A stretch of DNA of 64,000 nucleotides, taken from the NCBI RefSeq assembly GCF_900105475.1, contig NZ_LT629777.1:1364001-1428000 (forward strand), in the 5' to 3' direction. How positions within the stretch are numbered: the first letter of the stretch is position 1; each line of letters opens with the position of its first letter. A program made the position numbers and the translations under genes. This stretch comes from Pseudomonas asplenii. GTDB taxonomy: Bacteria; Pseudomonadota; Gammaproteobacteria; Pseudomonadales; Pseudomonadaceae. Below are positions 1-9,019 of this stretch, piece by piece. A model generated the notes under the pieces. That model saw only the letters and a program-made list of their open reading frames with translations, made no database searches and was not told the DNA's origin.

Positions 1-1
1 C

Positions 2-184
2 CCACGGCATCCGATTGTCGAGGACGACGTGGTGATCTATGCCGGCGCGACCATCCTGGGACGCATCACCATCGGCAAGGGCGCCACCATCGGCGGCAAC
101 GTCTGGCTGACCCGCAGCGTGCCGGCCGGCTGCAACCTGACCCAGGCCAATCTGCAGCAGCATGAGAACGAGATTCAGCGCTGA
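2..184 (+). CDS. serine O-acetyltransferase, 3' end only
   Basis: The last 60 codons of a gene entering from the left edge, ending in TGA. The visible part has hexapeptide-repeat (left-handed beta-helix) character: isoleucine/valine/glycine repeats such as [15 protein letters not shown] and ATIGGNVWL, and the tail [15 protein letters not shown]. This resembles the C-terminus of EpsC/CysE-type serine acetyltransferases, which make O-acetylserine from serine and acetyl-CoA for cysteine synthesis. The catalytic histidine region lies outside the window, so another hexapeptide acetyltransferase cannot be excluded. A REP palindrome follows 8 bp after the stop. Confidence 0.75.
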   Translation, partial: PRHPIVEDDVVIYAGATILGRITIGKGATIGGNVWLTRSVPAGCNLTQANLQQHENEIQR

Positions 185-191
185 AGATCAT

Positions 192-262
192 TGTGGGGGT
201 TGGCTGCCGGCGAAGGCGTCCTTGAGGCCGTCAAAAGCTTCGCGGGCAAGCCCGCTCCAAGG
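192..262. repeat. REP palindrome pair
   Basis: Two inverted REP-like units. The right unit reads TTCGCGGGCAAGCCCGCTCC and the left is a divergent mirror copy (GGCTGCCGGCGAAGG). It sits between the acetyltransferase stop and the ycaC promoter region. Confidence 0.7.
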
Positions 263-398
263 TTCGGCGCGGGATTGTCCATCTTGGGGAGACAGTCAAA
301 CCGATTTCAGCCGCTTTTTCCTTTTTCGGTGAGTTATTAATCTGGTCACAAGTTGAACGACACAGCTTCCAACCACTTAATCGAAAAAGGATTCCCAC

Positions 399-1025
399 AT
401 GAGCAAGCCAACCTACAACCGCCTGAACAAAGACGACGCCGTAGTCCTGCTGGTCGACCACCAGACCGGTCTGATTTCCCTGGTCCAGGACTTCTCGCCG
501 AACGAGTTCAAGAACAACGTGTTGGCGTTGGCTGACCTGGCCAAATTCTTCGAACTGCCGACCATCCTGACCACCAGCTTCGAGCAAGGTCCCAACGGCC
601 CGCTGGTTCCAGAACTGAAAGAGATGTTCCCGGACGCGCCCTACATCGCCCGCCCAGGCCAGATCAACGCCTGGGACAACGAAGACTTCGTCAAGGCGAT
701 CAAGGCGACCGGCCGCAAGCAACTGATCATCGCCGGTGTGGTGACCGACGTTTGCGTAGCATTCCCGACCCTGTCGGCCCTGGCTGAAGGCTTCGACGTG
801 TTCGTGGTGACCGATGCTTCCGGCACCTTCAACACCACCGTGCAGCAGGCCGCATGGAACCGCATGACCCAGGCTGGTGCGCAGATGATGAACTGGTTCT
901 CGGTGGCCTGTGAGCTGCACCGCGACTGGCGCAACGATATCGAAGGTTTGGGCAACCTGCTGTCGCAGCGTATCCCCAACTACCGCAACCTGATGAACAG
1001 CTACGCGGCGCTGACGGCCCGCTGA
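399..1025 (+). CDS. ycaC: YcaC-type isochorismatase-family hydrolase
   Basis: A 208-residue cysteine hydrolase of the isochorismatase-like superfamily, very close to E. coli YcaC throughout, including PTILTTSFEQGPNGPLVPEL and VACELHRDWRNDIEGL. The nucleophile is Cys119 in GVVTDVCVAFP and the acidic residue is Asp20 in LLVDHQTG. The physiological substrate of YcaC is not established. The ATG follows AAAGGATTCCCAC. The gene stands alone and is closed by a hairpin terminator at about 1041-1072. Confidence 0.92.
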   Translation: MSKPTYNRLNKDDAVVLLVDHQTGLISLVQDFSPNEFKNNVLALADLAKFFELPTILTTSFEQGPNGPLVPELKEMFPDAPYIARPGQINAWDNEDFVKAIKATGRKQLIIAGVVTDVCVAFPTLSALAEGFDVFVVTDASGTFNTTVQQAAWNRMTQAGAQMMNWFSVACELHRDWRNDIEGLGNLLSQRIPNYRNLMNSYAALTAR

Positions 1026-1040
1026 GTTTCCCTGAACCAC

Positions 1041-1072
1041 AAAGCCCGCCTTCGAGCGGGCCTTCTGTTTTT
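1041..1072 (+). terminator. rho-independent terminator of ycaC
   Basis: Stem GCCCGC (1044-1049) pairs with GCGGGC (1056-1061) around CTTCGA, followed by CTTCTGTTTTT. Confidence 0.85.
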
Positions 1073-1128
1073 GGGCGGCCAGACAGCGTCTCAGAACAGA
1101 CCGCTATTATCTCCTTGTGGAAATAGCC

Positions 1129-1204
1129 CTGTAGGAGCCGGGCTTGCCCGCGAAGCTTTTAGCGGCCTCAGGGACGCCTTCGCAGGCAAGCCAGCTCCCA
1201 CAGG
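1129..1204. repeat. REP palindrome pair
   Basis: Units GTAGGAGCCGGGCTTGCCCG and, inverted, TTCGCAGGCAAGCCAGCTCC face each other across a short spacer. This lies in the 429-bp gap between ycaC and betT. Confidence 0.8.
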
Positions 1205-1333
1205 GGCTGCGGTGTGCCCGGTGCTTCAATGCTGCTGGCCCAGGCCCCACCCGCTCACCCTGCAACTCCTGCGGAAAGAGGCTGTCGGAACCTTACCGCT
1301 CAACCCTGCGATTAGTCCCAAACGCCGATCCGT

Positions 1334-1363
1334 GTTTAACTTGACTGTTCGTTCAAGTTAAAC
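1334..1363. promoter_or_regulatory. putative BetI operator upstream of betT
   Basis: A perfect 11-bp inverted repeat: GTTTAACTTGA (1334-1344), 8-bp spacer, TCAAGTTAAAC (1353-1363). The core TTGA-N8-TCAA fits what is known of sites for the choline-responsive TetR repressor BetI. It lies about 92 bp before the betT start. The sequence shows the palindrome; BetI binding is inference. Confidence 0.7.
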
Positions 1364-1454
1364 CGGCGGTTCGCTGCCCGCTCACAACAGGAGGCCTGTC
1401 TTTGCTGAGTCCGAAAGATCCAGCCATGTTCCACCCCTTCGAGGTACCCACTCC

Positions 1455-3467
1455 ATGAGTACCTCCACCAACGCACCCAGCGGCCTGATCCGCATGAACC
1501 CGCCCGTGTTCTACTTCGCTGCGACCTTCATCCTGCTGTTCGGTCTGCTGGTCATCAGCCAGCCCGAAGCCGCCGGCCAATGGTTGCTGGCCGCGCAGAA
1601 CTGGGCAGCCAACACAGTCGGCTGGTATTACCTGCTGGCGATGACCCTGTACCTGGTCTTCGTGGTGGTCACCGCCTTGTCCGGCTACGGCAGGATCAAG
1701 CTCGGTGCCGACCACGACGAACCCGAGTTCAGCTACCTGTCCTGGGCCGGCATGCTGTTCGCCGCCGGGATCAGCATCACCCTGTTCTTCTTCTGCGTCT
1801 CCGAACCGCTGACCCACATGCTCGTGCCGCCCCAGGGCGACACCGGGCCCCTCGCAGGTACAAACGCTGCCGCGCGACAGGCGATGCAGATCCTGTTCCT
1901 GCACTGGGGCCTGCACGGCTGGGGCGTGTTCGCCTTCGTCGGCATGGCCCTGGCCTACTTCGCCTACCGGCACAACCTGCCGCTGGCCTTGCGTTCGGCG
2001 CTGTACCCGCTGATCGGCAAACGCATCAACGGCCCCATCGGCTACGCAGTCGACGGTTTCGGCATCATCGCCACGGTGTTCGGCCTCGGTGCCGACATGG
2101 GCTTCGGCGTGCTGCACCTCAACTCGGGGCTGGACTATCTGTTCGGCATTCCCCATACCCAGTGGATCCAGGTCGGGCTGATCGTGCTGATGATGGGCGC
2201 GGCCATCGCCGTCGCGGTGGCCGGTGTCGACAAGGGCGTGCGGGTGATGTCCGACATCAACATGCTGCTGGCCTGTGCGCTGCTGCTGTTCGTGTTGTTC
2301 GCCGGGCCCACCCAGCACCTGCTCAACACCCTGATACAGAACCTCGGTGACTACCTCGGCGCGTTGCCGACCAAAAGTTTCGACCTCTACGCCTACGACC
2401 AGCCCAGTGACTGGCTCGGCGGCTGGACGGTGTTCTACTGGGCCTGGTGGATTGCCTGGGCGCCATTCGTGGGCCTGTTCATCGCGCGGATTTCCCGCGG
2501 CCGGACCATCCGCGAATTCGTCTTCGGCGTGCTGTTGATTCCGCTGGGTTTCACCCTGGCGTGGATGTCGATCTTCGGCAACAGCGCCATCGAGCAGGTG
2601 CTCAACCACGGCATGAGCGCCCTCGGCCAGTCGGCCATCGACGACCCGTCGCGCACTCTGTACCTGCTGCTGGAAACCTACCCGTGGAGCCGCACGGTGA
2701 TCGCAGTGACGGTGTTCATCAGCTTCGTGTTCTTCGTCACGTCGGCCGACTCCGGCACCGTGGTGCTGTCGACGCTCTCCGCGCGTGGCGGCAATGCCGA
2801 CGAGGACGGGCCGAAATGGCTGCGGGTATTCTGGGGCGCGATGACCGCCCTGATCACCAGCGCGCTGCTGTTCTCCGGCAGTATCGATGCACTGAAATCG
2901 GCGGTGGTGCTGACCTCGCTGCCGTTCTCGCTGATTCTGCTGTTGATGATGTGGGGGCTGCACAAGGCGTTCTATCTGGAGTCGCAGAAACGCATCGCCC
3001 AGTTGCACTCCCTGGCGCCGGTGTCGCCTGCACGCCGTGGCCGGGGTGGCTGGCGCCAGCGTCTGAGCCAGGCGGTGCACTTCCCGTCGCGGGACGAGGT
3101 CTATCGGTTCCTCGACCAGACCGTGCGGCCGGCCATCGAGGAAGTCACTGCGGTGTTCGTCGAGAAGGGTCTGAACGTGGTCACCCAGCCCGACCCGGCC
3201 AACGACAACGTCAGCCTGGAAATCGGCCATGGCGACCTGCACCCGTTCGTCTACCAGGTGCAGATGCGCGGCTACTTCACGCCCTCCTTCGCCCTCGGCG
3301 GGTTGGGCTCAAGGGACATGCGCAACCGCCGCTACTACCGCGCCGAGGTGCACCTGAGCGAAGGCAGCCAGGACTACGACCTGATGGGCTACAGCAAGGA
3401 GCAGATCATCAACGACATCCTCGACCAGTACGAACGGCACATGCAGTTCCTGCACCTGGTGCGTTGA
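1455..3467 (+). CDS. betT: BCCT-family choline/betaine transporter BetT
   Basis: A 670-residue inner-membrane transporter with about 12 hydrophobic segments over residues 15-500. It contains the BCCT signature tryptophan cluster (WTVFYWAWWIAWAPFVGLF) and the motif GWGVFAFVGMALAYFAYRHNLP. A long soluble C-terminal tail of about 150 residues is typical of BetT proteins that sense osmotic stress. It is expected to import choline for glycine-betaine synthesis. The start follows GAGG with 10-bp spacing. The upstream palindrome at 1334-1363 suggests repression by BetI, but no betIBA genes are nearby. Confidence 0.9.
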   Translation: MSTSTNAPSGLIRMNPPVFYFAATFILLFGLLVISQPEAAGQWLLAAQNWAANTVGWYYLLAMTLYLVFVVVTALSGYGRIKLGADHDEPEFSYLSWAGMLFAAGISITLFFFCVSEPLTHMLVPPQGDTGPLAGTNAAARQAMQILFLHWGLHGWGVFAFVGMALAYFAYRHNLPLALRSALYPLIGKRINGPIGYAVDGFGIIATVFGLGADMGFGVLHLNSGLDYLFGIPHTQWIQVGLIVLMMGAAIAVAVAGVDKGVRVMSDINMLLACALLLFVLFAGPTQHLLNTLIQNLGDYLGALPTKSFDLYAYDQPSDWLGGWTVFYWAWWIAWAPFVGLFIARISRGRTIREFVFGVLLIPLGFTLAWMSIFGNSAIEQVLNHGMSALGQSAIDDPSRTLYLLLETYPWSRTVIAVTVFISFVFFVTSADSGTVVLSTLSARGGNADEDGPKWLRVFWGAMTALITSALLFSGSIDALKSAVVLTSLPFSLILLLMMWGLHKAFYLESQKRIAQLHSLAPVSPARRGRGGWRQRLSQAVHFPSRDEVYRFLDQTVRPAIEEVTAVFVEKGLNVVTQPDPANDNVSLEIGHGDLHPFVYQVQMRGYFTPSFALGGLGSRDMRNRRYYRAEVHLSEGSQDYDLMGYSKEQIINDILDQYERHMQFLHLVR

Positions 3468-3515
3468 TCCAATAAGGACCAGGCATCCCATCGCACCCGT
3501 GGGAACAACACCAAC

Positions 3516-3590
3516 CTGTGGGAGCAGGATTCATCCGCGAAGAGGCCCATGAGACCGCTAAAAGCTTCGCGGATAAGTCCTGCCACTGGG
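3516..3590. repeat. REP palindrome pair
   Basis: Degenerate inverted units (GTGGGAGCAGGATTCATCCG and CTTCGCGGATAAGTCCTGCC) between the convergent betT and short-chain dehydrogenase genes. Confidence 0.7.
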
Positions 3591-3609
3591 AGGGTGCCTA
3601 CCTCAAAGA

Positions 3610-4350
3610 TCAGACCAACCCACCATTGGCCCGCAACACCTGGCCATTGACCCAGCCCGCCGCCGGGCTCACCAGGAACGATACGATCTCGGCGATATCC
3701 TCCGGCTGCCCCAGGCGCTCCAGCGGTGGCATACGGGCAAAGGTCTGGACCTGCTCCTCGCTCTTGCCGTGCAGGAACAGTTCGGTCGCCACCGGCCCCG
3801 GGGCCACGGCATTGACGGTGATGCGCCGGCCACGCAGCTCCTTGGCAAACACCTGGGTAAGGGACTCCACCGCCGCCTTGCTGGCGATGTACACCGAGTA
3901 ACCCGGCAGGTTCAAGCCCACGGTGCTGCTGGAGAAGTTGACGATGCGCCCATCGTCATTCATCCGCTTCGCCGCCTCACGCAGGGTATTGAAGGTACCC
4001 CGGGTATTGATGGCGAACGTCTGGTCGAACAGCTCGTCACTGTGCTCGGCCAGCGGCAACACCTTGAGGATTCCGGCGTTGTTGATCAGCACATCGACCT
4101 TGCCCAGTTGCAGTTCGGTTTCCTCGAACAGCCGCGCAACATCGCTGGAGTTGCCGACGTCAGCCTTGATCGCTATGGCCGGGTGGCCGGCCTGGCGCAG
4201 TTCCACTACCAGTGCCGAGGCCTCCTCGGTACTGCTCGCATAGTTGATCGCCACGGCAAAGCCCTGCGCCGCCAGTTGGCGGGCGATCACCGCGCCGATA
4301 CCACGCGAGGCGCCGGTGACGATGGCGACTTTTCAGGAGTGCTGGGTCAT
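3610..4350 (-). pseudogene. short-chain dehydrogenase interrupted by an in-frame TGA at codon 6
   Basis: The protein is an SDR-family oxidoreductase with NNAG (the LINNAGIL segment), an active-site YIASK, and a typical VNGQVLRANGG C-terminus. The natural start is the ATG at 4350. From there the reading is MTQHS, then TGA (4333-4335), then KVAIVTGASRGIG in the same frame. The stop lies just before the TGxxxGIG cofactor loop. The longest uninterrupted ORF begins at 4290 and lacks that loop, so it could not bind NAD(P) normally. The simplest reading is a recent point mutation (CGA or CAG to TGA); a sequencing error is the main alternative. It is divergent from the LysR gene at 4475, a common SDR-LysR arrangement. 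Confidence 0.75.
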
Positions 4351-4474
4351 GTCGAATCTCCTGGAGTGTGCGTTGGGATGGCGCCAATTTCACAGGTTTA
4401 TCCCAGGCGATAAATGGGCGATAGTTGACCTGAATATTCAATAATCACCAACAATCAAACACAGCGGAGCAGCC

Positions 4475-5365
4475 ATGGACCAGGTCAAGGCGATGAAGGT
4501 GTTCGTGCGGATCTACGAGCGCAGCAGCTTCACCCTGGCCGCCGAAGACCTGAACCTGCCCCGCGCGACCCTGACCCACACCCTCAACCAGTTCGAAGCC
4601 TGGCTCGGCACCCGACTGCTGGAACGCAGCACCCGCCGCGTACGCCCGACCCTCGACGGCGAGGCCTACTACTCGCGTTGCGTGCAGTTGCTGGCGCAGC
4701 TGGAAGAAGCCGAACTGGCGTTCCGTACGGTGGCGCCCAAGGGCCGCCTGCGCGTCGACCTGCAGGGCACCCTGGCGCGCTATTTCGTGATCCCGGCGCT
4801 ACCGGCCTTCCTTGAGCGCTACCCGGACATCGACGTGTCCATCAGCGAAGCCAACCACTTCATCGACCTGATCGCCGAAGGCGTCGACTGTGTGTTGCGC
4901 TCGGGCAATCTCGGCGACTCGTCGTTGATCGGCAAACGGGTGGCCACCCTGCGCCAGGTGACCTGTGCCAGTCCGGCCTACCTGCGCAAATACGGTGAAC
5001 CGCGCAGCCTCGCCGACCTCAGCCGGCACCAGGGGGTGAACTACGTATCGCGGGCCACCGGCAAGCTCTATCCGTTCGAATTCATCGAGCAGGGCGAGTT
5101 GCGGGAAATCCCACTGGCCGGCCGGGTGTCGGTGTTCGGCGCAGAAATCTATGCCGCCTCGGCAGTGGCCGGACTCGGACTGATCCAGGTGCCGCACTAC
5201 CGGGTAGCGGAACAGATCGACCAGGGCCTGCTGCGCGAAGTCCTGTCGAACCATCCGCCGCCGCCGATGCCGGTCTCGGTGCTGTACCCGCAGAACCGGC
5301 ACATGTCGCCACGGGTACGGGTGTTCGTCGACTGGATCAGCGAAGTGTTCGCCAATGCCGTCTGA
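4475..5365 (+). CDS. LysR-family transcriptional regulator
   Basis: A 296-residue LTTR. The N-terminal winged helix (residues about 1-60) contains FTLAAEDLNLPRATLTHTLNQFE and LLERSTRRVRPT; the rest is a periplasmic-binding-like effector domain. GGAG lies 10 bp before the ATG. It is divergent from the broken SDR gene, with 124 bp between the starts, so its probable target is that dehydrogenase. The effector is unknown. It converges on the lacI-type gene with a 9-bp gap. Confidence 0.88.
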   Translation: MDQVKAMKVFVRIYERSSFTLAAEDLNLPRATLTHTLNQFEAWLGTRLLERSTRRVRPTLDGEAYYSRCVQLLAQLEEAELAFRTVAPKGRLRVDLQGTLARYFVIPALPAFLERYPDIDVSISEANHFIDLIAEGVDCVLRSGNLGDSSLIGKRVATLRQVTCASPAYLRKYGEPRSLADLSRHQGVNYVSRATGKLYPFEFIEQGELREIPLAGRVSVFGAEIYAASAVAGLGLIQVPHYRVAEQIDQGLLREVLSNHPPPPMPVSVLYPQNRHMSPRVRVFVDWISEVFANAV

Positions 5366-5374
5366 GGCGCAGGA

Positions 5375-6418
5375 TCAGGCGCTCTCACGCTCGATCAGTT
5401 GGCAGGTCAGCAGGTTCAGGCGTTGCACCTCATCCGTCGGCAGCACGCCGAGACTTTCCAGTATCCGCGTCGCCGCCAGCACACCGATCTCCAGGGCCGG
5501 CGGCTTGAGGGTACTCAGACTCGGCAGGAGCATTTCGGCGAACGGGTAATCGCCGAAACCCAGCACCGCGCAGTCCTCAGGAATCTTCAGCCCGGCACGC
5601 TGCCCGGCCAGCAGGCCGCCGGCCGCCAGGTTGTCGTTGGCGAAGATGATCGCGTCGGGCCGGGTGGCGACGCTCATCAGCGCCTGCATCGCCTGCTTGC
5701 CGGCCTCGAACGGCGCCAGGCCGGCATCCGGGGCAAATACCCAGGGCTCCAGCCCCAGCTCGCCCAGGGTCGCCGCGTAACCATCACGGCGCTCCAGCGC
5801 ACTGAAGTCCCCCGGTGCGCTGTTCTGCACGAAGGCGATCCGCCGATAGCCCTTGCCATGCAGGTAACGGGCGGCGCTGACCCCGACTTCATGGTGGGAA
5901 AAACCGATCTGCAACGGCGCGCGCTGCGGCTGATGGTCCCAGATCTCGATCACCGGAATGTCCGCTTCGGCGATCATCTTTTCGGTGCCCACACTGTGGA
6001 ACCGGCTGGTCAGTACCAGCGCCGCCGGCGACCAGCCGAGAAACGCGCGCACCGCACTTTCCTCCTGCTCCGCCGAGAAGTAGCTCGACGCCAACAGCGG
6101 TTGGTAGCCATGCCGACCCAGGGTGTCACTGAAGCCCTGGATGGTGTTGGCGAAGATCGGGCCGGAGATGTTCGGGATCACCATCGCGACGATCCGCCCC
6201 CGGGCCGACGCCAGCCCACCCGCCACCAGGTTCGGCACGTAGCCCAGCTCCTCGACCGCCGCCGCGATCCGCTCGCGGCGCTCGGGCGAGACCTGCTCGG
6301 GGTTGTTGAAATACCGCGACACGGTGATCGCCGAGACCCCGGCCGCCTGGGCAACCGTGCTCAAGGTGACACGTCCGGCTCCACGGCGCTTGCGGCCTGG
6401 CGCTTTGTCAGCAGTCAA
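5375..6418 (-). CDS. LacI-family transcriptional regulator
   Basis: A 347-residue regulator with a LacI headpiece (TLSTVAQAAGVSAITVSRYFNN, then VEELGYVPNLVAGGLAS hinge) and a sugar-binding-like core (GRIVAMVIPNISGPIF, DAIIFANDNLAAGGLLAGQRAG). It resembles GntR-type LacI proteins. No ATG is available: the start is TTG at 6418, supported by AAGGAT seven bases upstream. It is divergent from a TonB-dependent receptor, and a perfect LacI-type palindrome lies in the shared intergenic region. It therefore probably represses itself and the receptor. The ligand is unknown. Confidence 0.88.
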   Translation of the reverse strand: MTADKAPGRKRRGAGRVTLSTVAQAAGVSAITVSRYFNNPEQVSPERRERIAAAVEELGYVPNLVAGGLASARGRIVAMVIPNISGPIFANTIQGFSDTLGRHGYQPLLASSYFSAEQEESAVRAFLGWSPAALVLTSRFHSVGTEKMIAEADIPVIEIWDHQPQRAPLQIGFSHHEVGVSAARYLHGKGYRRIAFVQNSAPGDFSALERRDGYAATLGELGLEPWVFAPDAGLAPFEAGKQAMQALMSVATRPDAIIFANDNLAAGGLLAGQRAGLKIPEDCAVLGFGDYPFAEMLLPSLSTLKPPALEIGVLAATRILESLGVLPTDEVQRLNLLTCQLIERESA

Positions 6419-6437
6419 AGTCCGATCCTTATTGAAA

Positions 6438-6456
6438 CCAAAAGGAATATAAAAGT
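6438..6456. promoter_or_regulatory. AT-rich CysB-box-like motif
   Basis: AAAAGGAATATAAAAG lies in the lacI/receptor intergenic region. Its core resembles the GGAATA motif found before the sulfate-ester genes later in the window. Assignment to CysB is inference. Confidence 0.35.
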
Positions 6457-6504
6457 AATTTTTCAGTATTTGACGATCTATATCGACCTTTCCGATACTG
6501 GCGA

Positions 6505-6518
6505 TGTTAGCGCTAACA
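6505..6518. promoter_or_regulatory. LacI-type operator
   Basis: The perfect 14-bp palindrome TGTTAGCGCTAACA is the classical half-site arrangement of LacI/GntR-family operators with a central CG. It lies 87 bp upstream of the lacI-type start and 109 bp upstream of the receptor start. Confidence 0.8.
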
Positions 6519-6626
6519 AAAGGCTTTGTCTGCCTGCTACTCGCTCGAGCGAATGCCCCAAGACAAATCAGGCGCTGTCGACGCAGAGCGACGGCGGTTC
6601 AGGGTCATTTTTCGAGCGGGCAACAC

Positions 6627-8876
6627 ATGCACAACACATTCGGGGAGCAACACACACTGGCGCGGGCGATCCGTGCCGCCACGCCACGACGTCCACACGT
6701 GGCCTGGCTGCTGGCCGGGCTGAGCGCCCTGCCGTCGTCTGCGGTATTCGCCGCCGATGCAGTCAGCGATCAGGAGCCGACCCTCAAGGCGGTCACCGTC
6801 ACTGCCACGCGCCGCGAGGAATCGCTGCAGAAAGTTCCGGTGGCAGTCTCAGTGGTCGATGGCGAGCAACTGGAGCGGGACAGTCGCAACGGCGTCGCCA
6901 GCATCGTCCAGCAAGTACCGACGCTGAACTTCCGCACCGGTGCCTCGAACAAGGACACCTCGCTGTTCGTCCGTGGCGTGGGCACCATTTCCACCTCGCC
7001 AGGGGTCGAGCCGACCGTGGCGACGGTGATCGACGGCGTGGTCTACAGCCGTCCCGGCCAGGCCACCCTCGACCTGCTCGACCTCGACCGCATCGAAGTG
7101 CTGCGCGGCCCGCAGGGCACGCTGTTCGGCAAGAACGCCTCGGCCGGCGTGCTGAACATCGTGACCAGGGCGCCGACCGCCGAGACCCATGGCTACATCG
7201 ACCAGTCGTACTTCAGCGGCAACGAAAGCCGCACCCGTTTCGGCATCGGCGGCAGCCTGATTCCGGACACCCTCAAAGGCTCGCTGACCACCCTGTTCGG
7301 CAGCTATGACGGCAACGTCGACAACAAGGCCAACGGCCAGGAAGTCAACGGCTACAACCACAAGGGCGTGCGCGGCAAGCTGGAGTTCACCCCCAACGAG
7401 GACGTGAAATTCACCCTCGCCGCCGACTACATGCAGTCCCATGACGACGCCCCCAACGGCGTGGTCAGCAAGTCGCTGAGCCCGGCCTTCACCAATGCCC
7501 TGAGCCCGGTACGGCCGTCCTCCGACAACCGCGACATCAACGCCGATACCCGCAGCTACGTCGACGACATCAACAAGGGCCTGTCCGGTCAGCTCGACTG
7601 GAACCTCGGTGACTACACCCTGACTTCGATCACCGCCTGGCGTGGCTGGAGCAACCAACAGTACCAGGACGGCGACCGCCTCGGCAGCGTCACCGCCGCC
7701 TTCCCCGGCACCGCCGACCGTGGCGCGCTGGACTTCAACCAGTACTCCCAGGAAATTCGCCTGGCCTCGCCCAAGGGCCAGTTCCTGGAGTACGTCGGTG
7801 GCCTGTTCTACATGCACGGCAAGGACGAAGAGACCTACCAGCGCACCCTGACCACCACCACCAGCGTCAACCGCGGCGTTGCCGACTACAGCACCACCAG
7901 CGACAGCTACGCGGTGTTCGGCGAAAGCACGCTGAATTTCACCCCGACCTTTCGCGGTATCGCCGGACTGCGCTACACCCACGACGACCTGTCCTACGAT
8001 CACCGCCGCGTCTCGACTTCCGCCACCACCGTCAGCGGCATCCAGCCAAACACCAGCAGCCATGGTTCAGTGGACGAAGACGGCTGGTCCGGGCGCCTCG
8101 GCGTGCAGTACGACCTCAGCGACAGCGTCACCAGCTACCTGACCTACTCGCGCGGCTACAAGGGTCCGGCCTACAACGTGTTCTTCAACATGCAGCCGCG
8201 CGACACCGACGCGCTGAAACCGGAAACCTCCAACACCTGGGAAGCCGGGATCAAGGCCACCAGCTGGAACAACCGTCTGACCACCAACCTGGCGGTGTTC
8301 CACAGTGACTACGACAACTACCAGGCGAACTTCTTCGACACCGTAGCCGGGCAAGTGGTGACCCGCCTGATCAACGCCGGCAGCGTCAGCACCGAAGGCG
8401 TGGAAGCCGACTACGCCTTGCAGGCTACGACCCGCCTCAAACTGTCCGGTGCCCTGGCCTATACCCGTGCGCGGATCGACGAGTTCTCCTGCCCGCCAGG
8501 TGCAGCGGCCAGTTGCAATGTCAATGGCAAGCCGCTGCCGTTCAGCCCCGACTGGAAAAGCTACGTGCGCGCCGACTACAGCATGCCGTTGAACAACGGC
8601 CTGGACCTGGAACTGGGCACCGACTTCAGTTGGCAGAGCGAAGTGCAGTACGACATTGCCCAGAACGTCGACACCAAACAGGGCGCCTACGGCATCTGGA
8701 ACGCGAGCATCGCCCTGGCCGACTACAACCAGGGCTGGCGCGTGGCGCTGCTGGGGAAAAACCTCGGCGACAAGTCCTACTCGCCGTTGCTGGCCAGCGG
8801 TGGCAACTACATCTATCGGGCCGTACCACGGGATGACGAACGCTACTTCGGCATTCAGGTGCGCAAGGATTTCTGA
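6627..8876 (+). CDS. TonB-dependent outer-membrane receptor
   Basis: A 749-residue receptor. The ATG at 6627 was chosen because it gives a signal peptide (WLLAGLSALPSSAVFA, then ADAVSD); the longer ORF would start inside the LacI operator. The plug domain has VTVTATRREESLQKVPVAV and the usual IEVLRGPQGTLFGKNASAGVLNIVT; the beta-barrel ends in FGIQVRKDF with a terminal Phe. It takes a ligand across the outer membrane using TonB energy. A monooxygenase of the NtaA/SnaA/DszA group follows and a LacI regulator precedes, so an organosulfur or sugar-like ligand is more likely than a siderophore. This is inference. Confidence 0.9.
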   Translation: MHNTFGEQHTLARAIRAATPRRPHVAWLLAGLSALPSSAVFAADAVSDQEPTLKAVTVTATRREESLQKVPVAVSVVDGEQLERDSRNGVASIVQQVPTLNFRTGASNKDTSLFVRGVGTISTSPGVEPTVATVIDGVVYSRPGQATLDLLDLDRIEVLRGPQGTLFGKNASAGVLNIVTRAPTAETHGYIDQSYFSGNESRTRFGIGGSLIPDTLKGSLTTLFGSYDGNVDNKANGQEVNGYNHKGVRGKLEFTPNEDVKFTLAADYMQSHDDAPNGVVSKSLSPAFTNALSPVRPSSDNRDINADTRSYVDDINKGLSGQLDWNLGDYTLTSITAWRGWSNQQYQDGDRLGSVTAAFPGTADRGALDFNQYSQEIRLASPKGQFLEYVGGLFYMHGKDEETYQRTLTTTTSVNRGVADYSTTSDSYAVFGESTLNFTPTFRGIAGLRYTHDDLSYDHRRVSTSATTVSGIQPNTSSHGSVDEDGWSGRLGVQYDLSDSVTSYLTYSRGYKGPAYNVFFNMQPRDTDALKPETSNTWEAGIKATSWNNRLTTNLAVFHSDYDNYQANFFDTVAGQVVTRLINAGSVSTEGVEADYALQATTRLKLSGALAYTRARIDEFSCPPGAAASCNVNGKPLPFSPDWKSYVRADYSMPLNNGLDLELGTDFSWQSEVQYDIAQNVDTKQGAYGIWNASIALADYNQGWRVALLGKNLGDKSYSPLLASGGNYIYRAVPRDDERYFGIQVRKDF

Positions 8877-8957
8877 TTGCGGCGCATAGACACTACTTGC
8901 CGGCAAGTGCAGCGCCATCTGGTCATCTCCCACAGCTCCCGGGCTGAACAAAGCCTC

Positions 8958-8987
8958 TTGTGGGAGCGGGCCTGCCCACGAAGCTTT
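8958..8987. repeat. single REP unit
   Basis: TGTGGGAGCGGGCCTGCCCA followed by CGAAGC, a solitary REP half between the receptor and monooxygenase genes. Confidence 0.6.
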
Positions 8988-9019
8988 TCAACCCCAACCG
9001 CAAACTCAAGGAATGACCC

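Noticed and set aside
1353..3242. 629-codon ORF antisense to betT
   Set aside because: It mirrors betT in a high-GC frame, is rich in His/Gln/Arg, and has no ribosome site or recognisable domain.
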